A stretch of DNA of 64,000 nucleotides from Kutzneria sp035492655 (GTDB lineage Bacteria > Actinomycetota > Actinomycetes > Mycobacteriales > Pseudonocardiaceae), in NCBI GenBank assembly GCA_035492655.1, contig DATJJB010000383.1, positions 1 to 64,000 of the forward strand, written 5' to 3'. The notes beneath the pieces were generated by a model that was given only the letters and a program-made list of their open reading frames with translations, was not told the DNA's origin and did no database searches. Positions 26,704 to 34,342 of the stretch are shown here, one piece after another (position 1 is the first letter of the stretch; every line of letters begins with the position of its first letter). The position numbers were made by a program, and so were the translations under genes.

Positions 26704-26756
26704 GCCACATGCGCTTCCCATGTGGCGTCAGGTGCCACATGGGAAGCGCATGTGGC
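26704..26756 (-). terminator. 23-bp perfect hairpin after the ROK gene
   Basis: Arms 26704-26726 and 26734-26756 are exactly complementary with a 7-base loop. Each arm is itself bounded by GCCACATG and CATGTGGC, so four copies of one 8-mer are nested here. It begins directly after the ROK stop codon, so a terminator insulating the sugar operon is the simplest reading; a protein-binding site is possible. Confidence 0.7.
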
Positions 26757-26757
26757 A

Positions 26758-27999
26758 CTACTCGGCCGTGAGCAGGAGCGCCGAGGGGCGGGGCGAGAAG
26801 GTGTTGTCCAGCATCAGGGTCGCGGCGCCGACGGCGGCGACGTCGATCGGGATGGCGGACTCGACGATGCGCACGGGGTGCGGGGACACCAGGGCGGGGT
26901 CGCGACGGACCTCGTCGGGGAGTGCGGGCAGAACCACCGGGGAGATGCTGGCCCAGAAGGGACCGCCGAACACGATCTCGTCGATGTCGAGCAGGTTGAC
27001 GATCACGACGATGGCCCGGGCCAAGGCGCGGGAGACGTCCGAGAGGATGGCGACGGCGGCGGGCCGGCCGGACCGGGCGAGGGCGGCCAGGCGGCGGAGG
27101 GCAGCGTCGACATCGGACATGTCGTCGACGTTGCCGACCTCGGCGGGCGACAGGACACCGTCGCGAACGGCGCGTTCGACGACGACCCGCGGCACGGTGA
27201 CGTAACCGACGCAGCCGCGCCGGCCGCAGGTGCACACCTCGCCCTCGGGATCGACGGTGATGTGCCCGGCGTCGCCGGCGTTGGCGCTGACACCACGGAC
27301 CACGTCGCCGGACAGCGAAAGACCAGTGCCGAGACCGGTGCCGTAGTACATGAAAGCGAAGTCACGACGAGTGCCGGGACTGGCGTACCAGAGCTCCGCG
27401 ATGACGGTGGCGGTCGTGTCCTTCTCCAGCAGCACGGGCAGCCCGGTCGCCTCGGACAGCGAGCTGCGCAGCGCGACCTGGTGCCAGTTGGGCATCATCG
27501 GCGGGTTCAGGATCACGCCGTCGTCCACGGTGACCGGGCCGGGCGACGCGATGCCGATGCCGAGCACCCGCGACCGATCGACGGCGGAACCCTCAATGAG
27601 CGCGTCGATCGCGGCGGCCATCTCCTCGATGACGGCGCTGGCGTCGCCGGCGGTCGGGGTGCCGGTGCGCGAGTGATCGCGGATCGCGCCGGACAGATCG
27701 ACCAGCACATAGCTGACCGCCGCGGGATCGATGTGCACGCCGACGGCGAAGCCACCGCCCGGGTTGAGTTTGACGACGGCGGCCGGCTTGCCGGGCCCGC
27801 CGGTGCGCATCCCGTCCTCCTCGATGAGACCGGCGTCGAGCAGCCGTCGGCACACCTTCGTCACGGTCATCACGCTGAGCGCGGTCAGTGCGGCGATCTC
27901 CGAGCGGGTGCTGCCCTCAGGGCGGCGGCGGATCGCGTCGAGAACGACCGTCTGGTTGTACTCGCCGACGGCGGGCAGGTTCGTTCCCCGGTGATCCAA
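26758..27999 (-). CDS. ROK-family transcriptional regulator
   Basis: A 413-residue regulator. The N-terminal winged helix-turn-helix is at about 24-65 (GSTRSEIAALTALSVMTVTKVCRRLL). The ROK domain follows, with GIGIASPGPVT, a sugar-site EKDTTATV and the zinc motif CTCGRRGCVGYV. The EKDTT sequence departs from the usual END-type motif of kinases, which fits a regulator that binds but does not phosphorylate sugar. The start is TTG, supported by GGGGAGG 7 bases upstream. It precedes the sugar-uptake and mannosidase genes and probably represses them until a sugar binds. Confidence 0.88.
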   Translation of the reverse strand: MDHRGTNLPAVGEYNQTVVLDAIRRRPEGSTRSEIAALTALSVMTVTKVCRRLLDAGLIEEDGMRTGGPGKPAAVVKLNPGGGFAVGVHIDPAAVSYVLVDLSGAIRDHSRTGTPTAGDASAVIEEMAAAIDALIEGSAVDRSRVLGIGIASPGPVTVDDGVILNPPMMPNWHQVALRSSLSEATGLPVLLEKDTTATVIAELWYASPGTRRDFAFMYYGTGLGTGLSLSGDVVRGVSANAGDAGHITVDPEGEVCTCGRRGCVGYVTVPRVVVERAVRDGVLSPAEVGNVDDMSDVDAALRRLAALARSGRPAAVAILSDVSRALARAIVVIVNLLDIDEIVFGGPFWASISPVVLPALPDEVRRDPALVSPHPVRIVESAIPIDVAAVGAATLMLDNTFSPRPSALLLTAE

Positions 28000-28494
28000 C
28001 GCCTACCTCCCCACGCCCGACGGCCTGCCGAAAGCCTAGCGTCACGGCGCGCACACGGTTCGTCCCGACACCGGTGTCCGATTATCGGCGCCGGCGGAAA
28101 ACCACAACGACCGGCCCGGTCACAGTTCGGCACGAGGGTGTGAACTCACCGTCATCCGGCTACTCCCAACGGGCTCGGGGGCACCGGTCAGTATCTGCCC
28201 CATCGGGCGTATCTGGATTCTGGCGATTTCAACCATCGGCCGGCGAGGTAAGACTGAGAACACGGCAGCCCATTTCTGCGACCGCGAACATGAGGGGTGT
28301 TCGCGACCGATACGAGCGGCTGCCGGTAACACTGGGGCATATCTGTCTGGGGCATTCACCGACTAGTGGCCTGAGCGCGTCGACACCAGACGGCCAGGTG
28401 CTGCGGAGAGGACCTGCGCGCGCCGCATCGCCAGGTCAGGGACTCGAAGGCGGGGCAGCGCGCGCCGCCAACAGGCCGCATGGGAGCACATTTG
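28000..28494. promoter_or_regulatory. Divergent control region before the aminomutase operon
   Basis: A 495-base gap. CTGGGGCAT occurs twice in direct repeat with a 15-base period (28332-28340 and 28347-28355). GTATCTGCCCCAT at 28191-28203 carries the same GGGGCA core on the other strand, with ATCTG flanking as at 28341-28345. GTATCTG recurs at 28209. These look like sites for one regulator controlling the operon. No small gene is convincing here. Confidence 0.45.
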
Positions 28495-29847
28495 ATGTAC
28501 ACCTACACGTATCGGCAACGGGAGCTGGTGGAGCCGGACTGGCGCCGGTTTCCCGGCTGGCGTGACGTAACGGCCGCGCAGTGGCGGGACGTTCAATGGC
28601 AGCGGTCGCATTGCCTGAAAACGGCCCGTCAGCTGCGGACAATCACCGGCGATCTGGTCGGCGATGATTTCTTCGCCGATCTCACGCGCGACCAGGACAA
28701 TTCAGCGACCATGTCGATGCTGTTGACGCCGCAGTTGCTCAACACCATGGTTCCGCACGCGCAGCCGAACGACACCCTGCTGCGTGAGGATCCGGTACGC
28801 CGTTACATGCTGCCGATCGCGTCCGACCGGCGCAGCGATTGGCCCAGCCACCCTTACGCGAGCCGCGACTCCCTGCACGAGGCCGAGATGTGGGCGACCG
28901 AGGGGCTGACCCACCGCTACCCGACAAAGGTGCTGGCCGAGGTGGTGTCGACCTGCCCGCAGTACTGCGGGCACTGCACCCGGATGGATCTGGTCGGCCC
29001 GTCGACCCCTGGGGTGGCGAAGTACCGGTTCGCGCACCGGCCGGCCGATCGCCTGGCCCGCATGCTCGACTACCTCCGCGCCACGCCGGGCGTGCGCGAC
29101 GTCGTCGTGTCCGGCGGCGATGTGGCCAACCTGCCGTGGCCGCGCCTGGAGGAGTTCCTCACCGAGCTGCTGACCATCGAGTCCATTCGGGACATCCGGT
29201 TGGCCAGCAAGGCTTTGGTCGGCCTGCCCCAGCACTGGCTGGCGCCGGCGACCGTGGCCGGCATCGAACGAATCGCCACGATCGCCGCCCGTCGTGGGGT
29301 CAGCGTCGCCCTGCACACGCACGCCAACGTCGCCGAACAGGTCACGCCGCTGGTGGCCGAGGCATCGCGCACGCTGCTGGCCGCCGGCCTGCGCGACGTG
29401 CGCAACCAGGGCGTGCTGATGGCCGGCGTCAACGACACCTCGGCCGACCTGCTCGACCTGTGCTTCGCGCTGCTCGACGGCGCGAGTATCACGCCCTACT
29501 ACTTCTACCTGTGTGACCTGATCCCGCAGGCCGAACACTGGCGGCTGCCGCTGCACAAGGCCCAGGCGCTACAGGACGCGATCATGGGTTACCTGCCCGG
29601 ATTCGCCACTCCGCGGCTGGTCTGCGACGTGCCCTACGCCGGCAAACGCTGGGTGCACCAGGCCGTCTCGTACGACCGCGTGACCGGAATCTCCACGTGG
29701 GCCAAGGGTTTCAGCAGTCCGTTCGACACCGCCGACGAGCGCCTCGAGTACGTCGACCCGATCCACACGCTGCCCGAGGAAGGCCAGCGCTGGTGGGCCG
29801 AACGGGAGCAGCAGCGCCGGCCGCTCACTCTCATCGGAGGACGCTGA
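28495..29847 (+). CDS. KamA-type radical SAM, PLP-dependent aminomutase
   Basis: A 450-residue protein of the lysine 2,3-aminomutase family. The radical SAM cluster motif is C154-x3-C158-x2-C161 (STCPQYCGHC). PYYFYLCD carries Asp341, and VCDVPYAGK carries Asp378 and the likely PLP lysine, Lys384. In lysine 2,3-aminomutase the two matching Asp residues hold the side-chain amine of lysine, so a basic amino acid substrate is likely here. It would turn an alpha-amino acid into a beta-amino acid. The ATG at 28495 is preferred over 28480 because GGGAG lies 8 bases before it. It is the first gene of the operon; the next gene starts in its stop codon. Confidence 0.85.
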   Translation: MYTYTYRQRELVEPDWRRFPGWRDVTAAQWRDVQWQRSHCLKTARQLRTITGDLVGDDFFADLTRDQDNSATMSMLLTPQLLNTMVPHAQPNDTLLREDPVRRYMLPIASDRRSDWPSHPYASRDSLHEAEMWATEGLTHRYPTKVLAEVVSTCPQYCGHCTRMDLVGPSTPGVAKYRFAHRPADRLARMLDYLRATPGVRDVVVSGGDVANLPWPRLEEFLTELLTIESIRDIRLASKALVGLPQHWLAPATVAGIERIATIAARRGVSVALHTHANVAEQVTPLVAEASRTLLAAGLRDVRNQGVLMAGVNDTSADLLDLCFALLDGASITPYYFYLCDLIPQAEHWRLPLHKAQALQDAIMGYLPGFATPRLVCDVPYAGKRWVHQAVSYDRVTGISTWAKGFSSPFDTADERLEYVDPIHTLPEEGQRWWAEREQQRRPLTLIGGR

Positions 29848-31160
29848 TGTGGTTCAACGACCCCGCTGCGCGCGCCGCCTTCCAGGAGGCGCACCGGCAG
29901 CAGGAACTCCTCGACCACAGCGGGTATCACCCGGACGTGGTGGCCCGTATCCAGCACGAGAAGCTGGCCCAGCTGTGGGGGCGGGCCCGCAGCATCCCGC
30001 ATTTCGCCGCCGAGCCCGGGTTCGCGGCGTGTGACCTGGCTCGGCTGCCGGTGATCACCAAGGACCAGGTCAAGGCCGATCCCGCGGCGTTCGCCCGTAC
30101 CGACCTGACCGACATCGCCCGGTACTACGAAAGCTCCGGCTCGTCGGGCCGGACGACGCCGACGCCACGCACGGCGGCGGACATGATCGGCAACGCCATC
30201 TCGGTCGCCGGCCTGTGGCGGCGGGCGTTGGGCAGCGCTCCCTTGCGTGCGGCCGTGATGCTGCCGTCGGACATCCTGCCCGTCGCCGATCTCGCCACCG
30301 CGACGTGCGAATACCTCGGGCACACCACGTTGCGCTGCTACCCGTTCACCACCGGCATCTGTGACTGGGACAAGTTGGCGGCGCTGTTCGTGCGCTACCG
30401 GCCGCAGGTCGTGTTCGCCGCGCCGGGCGTATGGGTGCAGTGGACGCGGCTGCTCAAGCAGCGGGGCCAGTTGGACGACGTCAAGGCCGGCGTGAACACG
30501 GTCCTGCTGCTGGGCGAGGTAAGTTTGGCCGCGCAGCGGCGGAAGCTTGGCCTCGACTGGGATTCGCGGGTGCTGGACGCCTCGTACGGCAGCACGGAGA
30601 CCGGCACCATCGCCGCCAGCTGCGACCTCGGCCGGCTGCACCTGCTGACGCCCGGCCATCTGCTGGAGATCCGGCACGAGGGCATCGTCGAGCCGGTGCG
30701 TCCCGGCCTGACCGGCGAGCTGATCACCACCACGCTGAACAACCACGCCCGTCCGCTGCTGCGCTACAGCACCGGGGACATCGTGCAGATCGGCGACGAG
30801 CCGTGCCCGTGCGGGCTCGCGCTGCCAACGGTTTCCGTGCACGGCCGCGGCGACGACACCGTGATGTGGCGCGGTACCAGGCTTTCCGAGCACATGCTGG
30901 GCAGCCTGGTGTACGAGGACCCGCGCGTGACCGGCTACCTCGTGCAGGTGGCCGAGGACGGCGGCCGGGCGCGGTTGGTGCTGGAGAAGGACATCGACGC
31001 CACCGACGAGCCGAACATCGTGACCACGGTTCGCGGCCGGTGCCGGCGCGCGGGTGTGGAGTGGGACGACGTGGTGATCGTGTCGCAGCTGCCGGCCATC
31101 AGCAAGGCCGGCGCCAGTCAGAAGAGCTGGAAGCGCACCAGCATTGCGAGGATGGCATGA
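29847..31160 (+). CDS. PaaK-like adenylate-forming ligase (first of three)
   Basis: A 437-residue enzyme of the phenylacetate-CoA ligase type. It has the nucleotide loop YYESSGSSGRTTPTPRT (about 92-108), the YGSTETGT motif (about 248-255), LLRYSTGD with a Zn-type CPCG segment, and a C-terminal tail ISKAGASQKSWKRT with the catalytic-lysine region. It would activate a carboxylic acid as its acyl-AMP, then pass it to CoA or to the carrier protein encoded in this operon. Start and stop of neighbouring genes overlap, showing translational coupling. The substrate is not predictable from the sequence. Confidence 0.8.
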   Translation: MWFNDPAARAAFQEAHRQQELLDHSGYHPDVVARIQHEKLAQLWGRARSIPHFAAEPGFAACDLARLPVITKDQVKADPAAFARTDLTDIARYYESSGSSGRTTPTPRTAADMIGNAISVAGLWRRALGSAPLRAAVMLPSDILPVADLATATCEYLGHTTLRCYPFTTGICDWDKLAALFVRYRPQVVFAAPGVWVQWTRLLKQRGQLDDVKAGVNTVLLLGEVSLAAQRRKLGLDWDSRVLDASYGSTETGTIAASCDLGRLHLLTPGHLLEIRHEGIVEPVRPGLTGELITTTLNNHARPLLRYSTGDIVQIGDEPCPCGLALPTVSVHGRGDDTVMWRGTRLSEHMLGSLVYEDPRVTGYLVQVAEDGGRARLVLEKDIDATDEPNIVTTVRGRCRRAGVEWDDVVIVSQLPAISKAGASQKSWKRTSIARMA

Positions 31161-32830
31161 CCGCGGTTCGCACCGACGACGGCGGCGCGCGTCAGCCCGA
31201 AGCGGACCTGTGGTGCAGTTACGCGGCCGTGCGGGCGTTGCGTTGGCTGGGCGGCAAGCCCACAGATCCTGATTCAGTGGCCGACTTCCTGCTCTCCCGG
31301 CGTAACGACGACGGCGGCTTCGGCTGGCAGCGTGGCCTTCCGTCCGACGTGTGGGCGACGTACTACTGCGCGCAGGGTCTCGCCGACCTCGGCGCGCCGG
31401 CGCTGCCGACCGATCGACTCAGCGCCTGGCTGGCGTCGACCCGTTGCCCGGACGGCGGTTTCGGCATGACGCCGGGTCAGGCGGCCGACGTCTGGGCGAC
31501 CTACTACGCGTCCCGGCTGTCGCACGACATCTTGGGTGAGCCGGTCGGCAACGTCGAGAACTGGTTGGCAGCGCTGCAAACCAAGGACGGCGGCCTCACC
31601 TGGGCCCCAGGCATGGCCGTTGCCGATGTCCGTGCCGGTTACTACGGCGCCGTCGCCTGGGCCACCTCGGGCAGTGGAGAACCTTGGGACCGCAGGCGTT
31701 TGGTCGGCTGGCTCCGGGACCAGCAGGGCCCCGACGGCGGATTCCGCTTCGCGCCCGACGCGCAGGCCTGCACCTGGGCCGCTTTCCGCGCCACCGGGGC
31801 ACTTCGCGCGCTCGGCGCCCGCCCACGGGACACCGCCGGGCTGGTCGACTGGCTGTCGGCGCGGGCATTGCCCTCGGGCGGCTTCGAGCGCTGGGAAGGC
31901 TACGGGCAGGCCGACGTCTGGTCGGCGTTCACCGTCACCGGCGCACTGTCCCATGTGGACCTCACTCCCCCAGCGGCGGTGGTCGATGGCGCGATCGCCA
32001 TGGTGCAGGACTGCCAGCTGCCGGGAACCGGCTTCACCTACCGCGATCCGGCTGCCGCCGGCGACAGCCTGGCCACGGCGGCGTATGTGCTGACCCGGGA
32101 TCCAGCGCCGGCCGCTCGGGATTGGTTGCTACGGGCCCAAACCCCGTACGAGGGCGGCGTGATGTACATGCCGGGCCGGGGCGCCGAGGTGCGGTGCACG
32201 CTATGGGCCGCCTCGGCCTTGCAGCGAGTCGGCTCGTCCCTGGACACCGAGCGACTCGGCGTTTGGTTGCGCGGCCTGCAGAACCCGGACGGCGGCCTGG
32301 GTTATTGGCTCGGGCGCGGCTCGGATCTGACGTCGACGACCTCGGCAGTGGAGATCGCCGTGGTTTCGGGGCTCGACCCGGCCGCCGTGCTGGACACCGC
32401 GAAGCTGGCCGACTTCGTCAACCGCTGCACGGCCGGCGAGGCCGAGGCCACCATCCCCGGCGGGCCGCCGTCCCTGGCCGCCACGGCCCAGGCGGCCCGG
32501 GCCCGGCAGGCGATCGGCGTCCATCAGGACGTGCCGACCGTGGCCAACGCCCTCGACGCCCACGCCAGCCGCCTGGGCGGATATTCGGCGCAGCCGCGGC
32601 ACATGCCCGACCTGATGTCGACGTACCAGGCGGTGTTGACCTCTCAGATCCTTGACCTGCCATGGAATCGCGTGTCGGCGCGGCGGCTGCTCGACCGCAT
32701 CGGTGACGGCGACGGCTACGCGTGGAGCCCGCTCAGCCGTCGCAGCGCCGGCCCGCTCGCCGACTGCCTCGGCCACCTGCTGGCGCGGGCGATCGACACC
32801 GACGACCCGCTGCCCCGGCTGAACCTGTGA
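31157..32830 (+). CDS. Prenyltransferase/squalene-cyclase-like toroid repeat protein
   Basis: A 557-residue protein built of about ten alpha-alpha repeats carrying the DGGF motif (NDDGGFGW, CPDGGFGM, TKDGGLTW, GPDGGFRF, LPSGGFER, NPDGGLGY and weaker ones). This is the barrel fold of prenyltransferase beta subunits and terpene cyclases. I see neither the DxDD acid motif of squalene-hopene cyclases nor an obvious Asp/Cys/His zinc set of protein prenyltransferases. It may therefore be a binding or scaffold protein, or catalyse something new. ATGA overlap couples it to the ligase before it. Its presence in an amino-acid operon is odd. Confidence 0.75.
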   Translation: MTAVRTDDGGARQPEADLWCSYAAVRALRWLGGKPTDPDSVADFLLSRRNDDGGFGWQRGLPSDVWATYYCAQGLADLGAPALPTDRLSAWLASTRCPDGGFGMTPGQAADVWATYYASRLSHDILGEPVGNVENWLAALQTKDGGLTWAPGMAVADVRAGYYGAVAWATSGSGEPWDRRRLVGWLRDQQGPDGGFRFAPDAQACTWAAFRATGALRALGARPRDTAGLVDWLSARALPSGGFERWEGYGQADVWSAFTVTGALSHVDLTPPAAVVDGAIAMVQDCQLPGTGFTYRDPAAAGDSLATAAYVLTRDPAPAARDWLLRAQTPYEGGVMYMPGRGAEVRCTLWAASALQRVGSSLDTERLGVWLRGLQNPDGGLGYWLGRGSDLTSTTSAVEIAVVSGLDPAAVLDTAKLADFVNRCTAGEAEATIPGGPPSLAATAQAARARQAIGVHQDVPTVANALDAHASRLGGYSAQPRHMPDLMSTYQAVLTSQILDLPWNRVSARRLLDRIGDGDGYAWSPLSRRSAGPLADCLGHLLARAIDTDDPLPRLNL

Positions 32831-32838
32831 GGACCAGG

Positions 32839-33204
32839 ATGCCAACGACGATCATCGCCACCCCGGTGCGGGACACCGCTTTCCAGCGCCGCGTCGCCAA
32901 GCAGCTGACCTTCTGGTGGCGCCGCCACGGCATCGCGCCGGCCGAGGTGATCACCCGGTTCGAGCGCGCCGACCACGTCTTCCTCGGCCCGTTCCCGATC
33001 TCGACCAGGGACGACCGGCCGTACGCCTTCGTCGACTGCGTGGTCGGACAGGACCGGGATGCCGAGTTCCGCGCCGCCTGCGCGGCCGAGATCCGCCGGG
33101 TCCTCGAACCGGAGATCCCGCCCGACCGCACCTTCATCGCCATCCACCGGGCCGATCCGGCCGACCACTTCGCCCCGACCATCCACCGCACGGAGAACCG
33201 ATGA
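32839..33204 (+). CDS. Small tautomerase-like protein
   Basis: A 121-residue protein. The second half (PYAFVDCVVGQDRDAEFRAA through DRTFIAIHRADPADHFAPT) has the strand-helix-strand pattern of the tautomerase (MIF/4-OT) superfamily. Residue 2 is Pro, which would become the catalytic N-terminal proline after Met removal, as in that superfamily. The first half is Trp/Arg-rich (FWWRRHG) and does not match well. The assignment is weak; a stand-alone helper protein is the alternative. It follows the toroid gene by 8 bases and overlaps the carrier-protein gene by 4. Confidence 0.5.
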   Translation: MPTTIIATPVRDTAFQRRVAKQLTFWWRRHGIAPAEVITRFERADHVFLGPFPISTRDDRPYAFVDCVVGQDRDAEFRAACAAEIRRVLEPEIPPDRTFIAIHRADPADHFAPTIHRTENR

Positions 33205-33488
33205 GCACCGACAACGCGACCCGCGACCGGGTCCGGACCATGGCCGGCGAGCTGCTGGCCGTCACGCTGACCCCGGAGCAGGACGAGATCCTGCTCAACG
33301 ACCTCGAACCCGAGCGCTACAACAGCCTCGGCGTGCTCGACTTCGTCGCGTCGATCGAGCAGGAGTTCGGCGTCTCGATCGAGGTGGTCGACGACGATCT
33401 CGAGGTCACCTTCCGCAGCGTGGCCACGATCAGCACGCTGGTGGACCGCAAGCTGGCCGACGCCAAGGCGATGCAGTGGCAGTCGTGA
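33201..33488 (+). CDS. Acyl/peptidyl carrier protein
   Basis: A 95-residue carrier protein of four helices. The phosphopantetheine site is RYNSLGVLDF with Ser42; the usual DSL reads NSL, so the Asp before the Ser is replaced. FVASIEQEFGVSIEVVDDD after it is typical of helix II and loop. The Ser is kept, so it should still be loaded by a phosphopantetheinyl transferase. It would carry an amino or aromatic acid as a thioester between the adenylating enzymes and the SDR or ATP-grasp enzymes. ATGA and GTGA overlaps join it to both neighbours. Confidence 0.88.
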   Translation: MSTDNATRDRVRTMAGELLAVTLTPEQDEILLNDLEPERYNSLGVLDFVASIEQEFGVSIEVVDDDLEVTFRSVATISTLVDRKLADAKAMQWQS

Positions 33489-34342
33489 GCACTGTCTCCT
33501 TCGCGACGTCCGGCACCACCGGCGAGCCCGTCACCTGGCTGCGCGGCACCGACCAACTCCGGGCCGAGGCGGCGATCCTGGCCGAGCTGACCGAGGCCGA
33601 CCAGTGCGACGGCATCGTCTGCTACGCCCCGCCGACACACCTGTACGGGCACCTCATGGGCCTCTCGCTCCCCGAGCTGACCGGCCTGCCGTGCCGTTTC
33701 CTGTCCGTCACCGAACCGCCGACCGCCACCTTCCGGCGGCCGCTGATCGCAGCTCTACCGGCGGCGATCGCCACCATGACCCGGCATCTGCCGACGCTTC
33801 GTCGGCTCGACCGGCTGACCCTGGTGCACGGCTCCGCCGAGCTCACGTCCGCCACCGCCGAGTTGGCGTCCGCGTTGCCGATGCGGCTGGTCGACCTGTT
33901 CGGGTCGACCGAAACCGGGCTGGTCGGGTGGCGCACCGACCACACCGACAGCTGGCACCCGGCCTCAGACGTCACCCTGGCCATCGAGCCCGACGGCCGG
34001 CTCCGGGTGGCCGGCCCGCGCATTGCCAGCCGCGACGGCCGGCCCGCGTCGGACACCGTGTTGGACGACCTCGTGGTGCTCAACCCGGACGGCACGTTCC
34101 GCTGGCTCGGCCGGGCCACCCGCCTGCTCAAGGTCAACGGCCTTCGGGTGCACCTGGACCAGATCGAGGCGACGCTTCGCGCTGCCGTGCCAGGAGCGGA
34201 CATCCGCTGCCACGCCGAATCCGATCCCGTTCGCGGCGAGTGGTTCAGCGTGATTGCGAGTGACGCTCATATCGATGCGGTCCGATCCGCCTGCGGCACG
34301 CTGCCGGCGGCGTCCCGGCCGAGAACGGTGCGTGCGGCATGA
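33485..34342 (+). CDS. Very short adenylate-forming enzyme (second of three)
   Basis: A 285-residue AMP-binding protein, far below the usual 450-550. It begins directly at the nucleotide loop VSFATSGTTGEPVTW (about 4-18), so the large N-terminal lobe is absent. LFGSTETGLV and VNGLRVHLDQIE (the A8 hinge) are present. It ends LPAASRPRTVRAA with no lysine where the A10 catalytic Lys normally lies. It may do only transfer, need a partner lobe, or be an acyl-AMP carrier-loading enzyme of a new layout. The two neighbouring ligases could supply the missing lobe; this is inference. Confidence 0.7.
   Translation: MSTVSFATSGTTGEPVTWLRGTDQLRAEAAILAELTEADQCDGIVCYAPPTHLYGHLMGLSLPELTGLPCRFLSVTEPPTATFRRPLIAALPAAIATMTRHLPTLRRLDRLTLVHGSAELTSATAELASALPMRLVDLFGSTETGLVGWRTDHTDSWHPASDVTLAIEPDGRLRVAGPRIASRDGRPASDTVLDDLVVLNPDGTFRWLGRATRLLKVNGLRVHLDQIEATLRAAVPGADIRCHAESDPVRGEWFSVIASDAHIDAVRSACGTLPAASRPRTVRAA

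Noticed and set aside
31157..32830. Squalene-hopene or other terpene cyclase
   Set aside because: The repeats fit the fold, but no DxDD motif is present and no isoprenoid genes are nearby.
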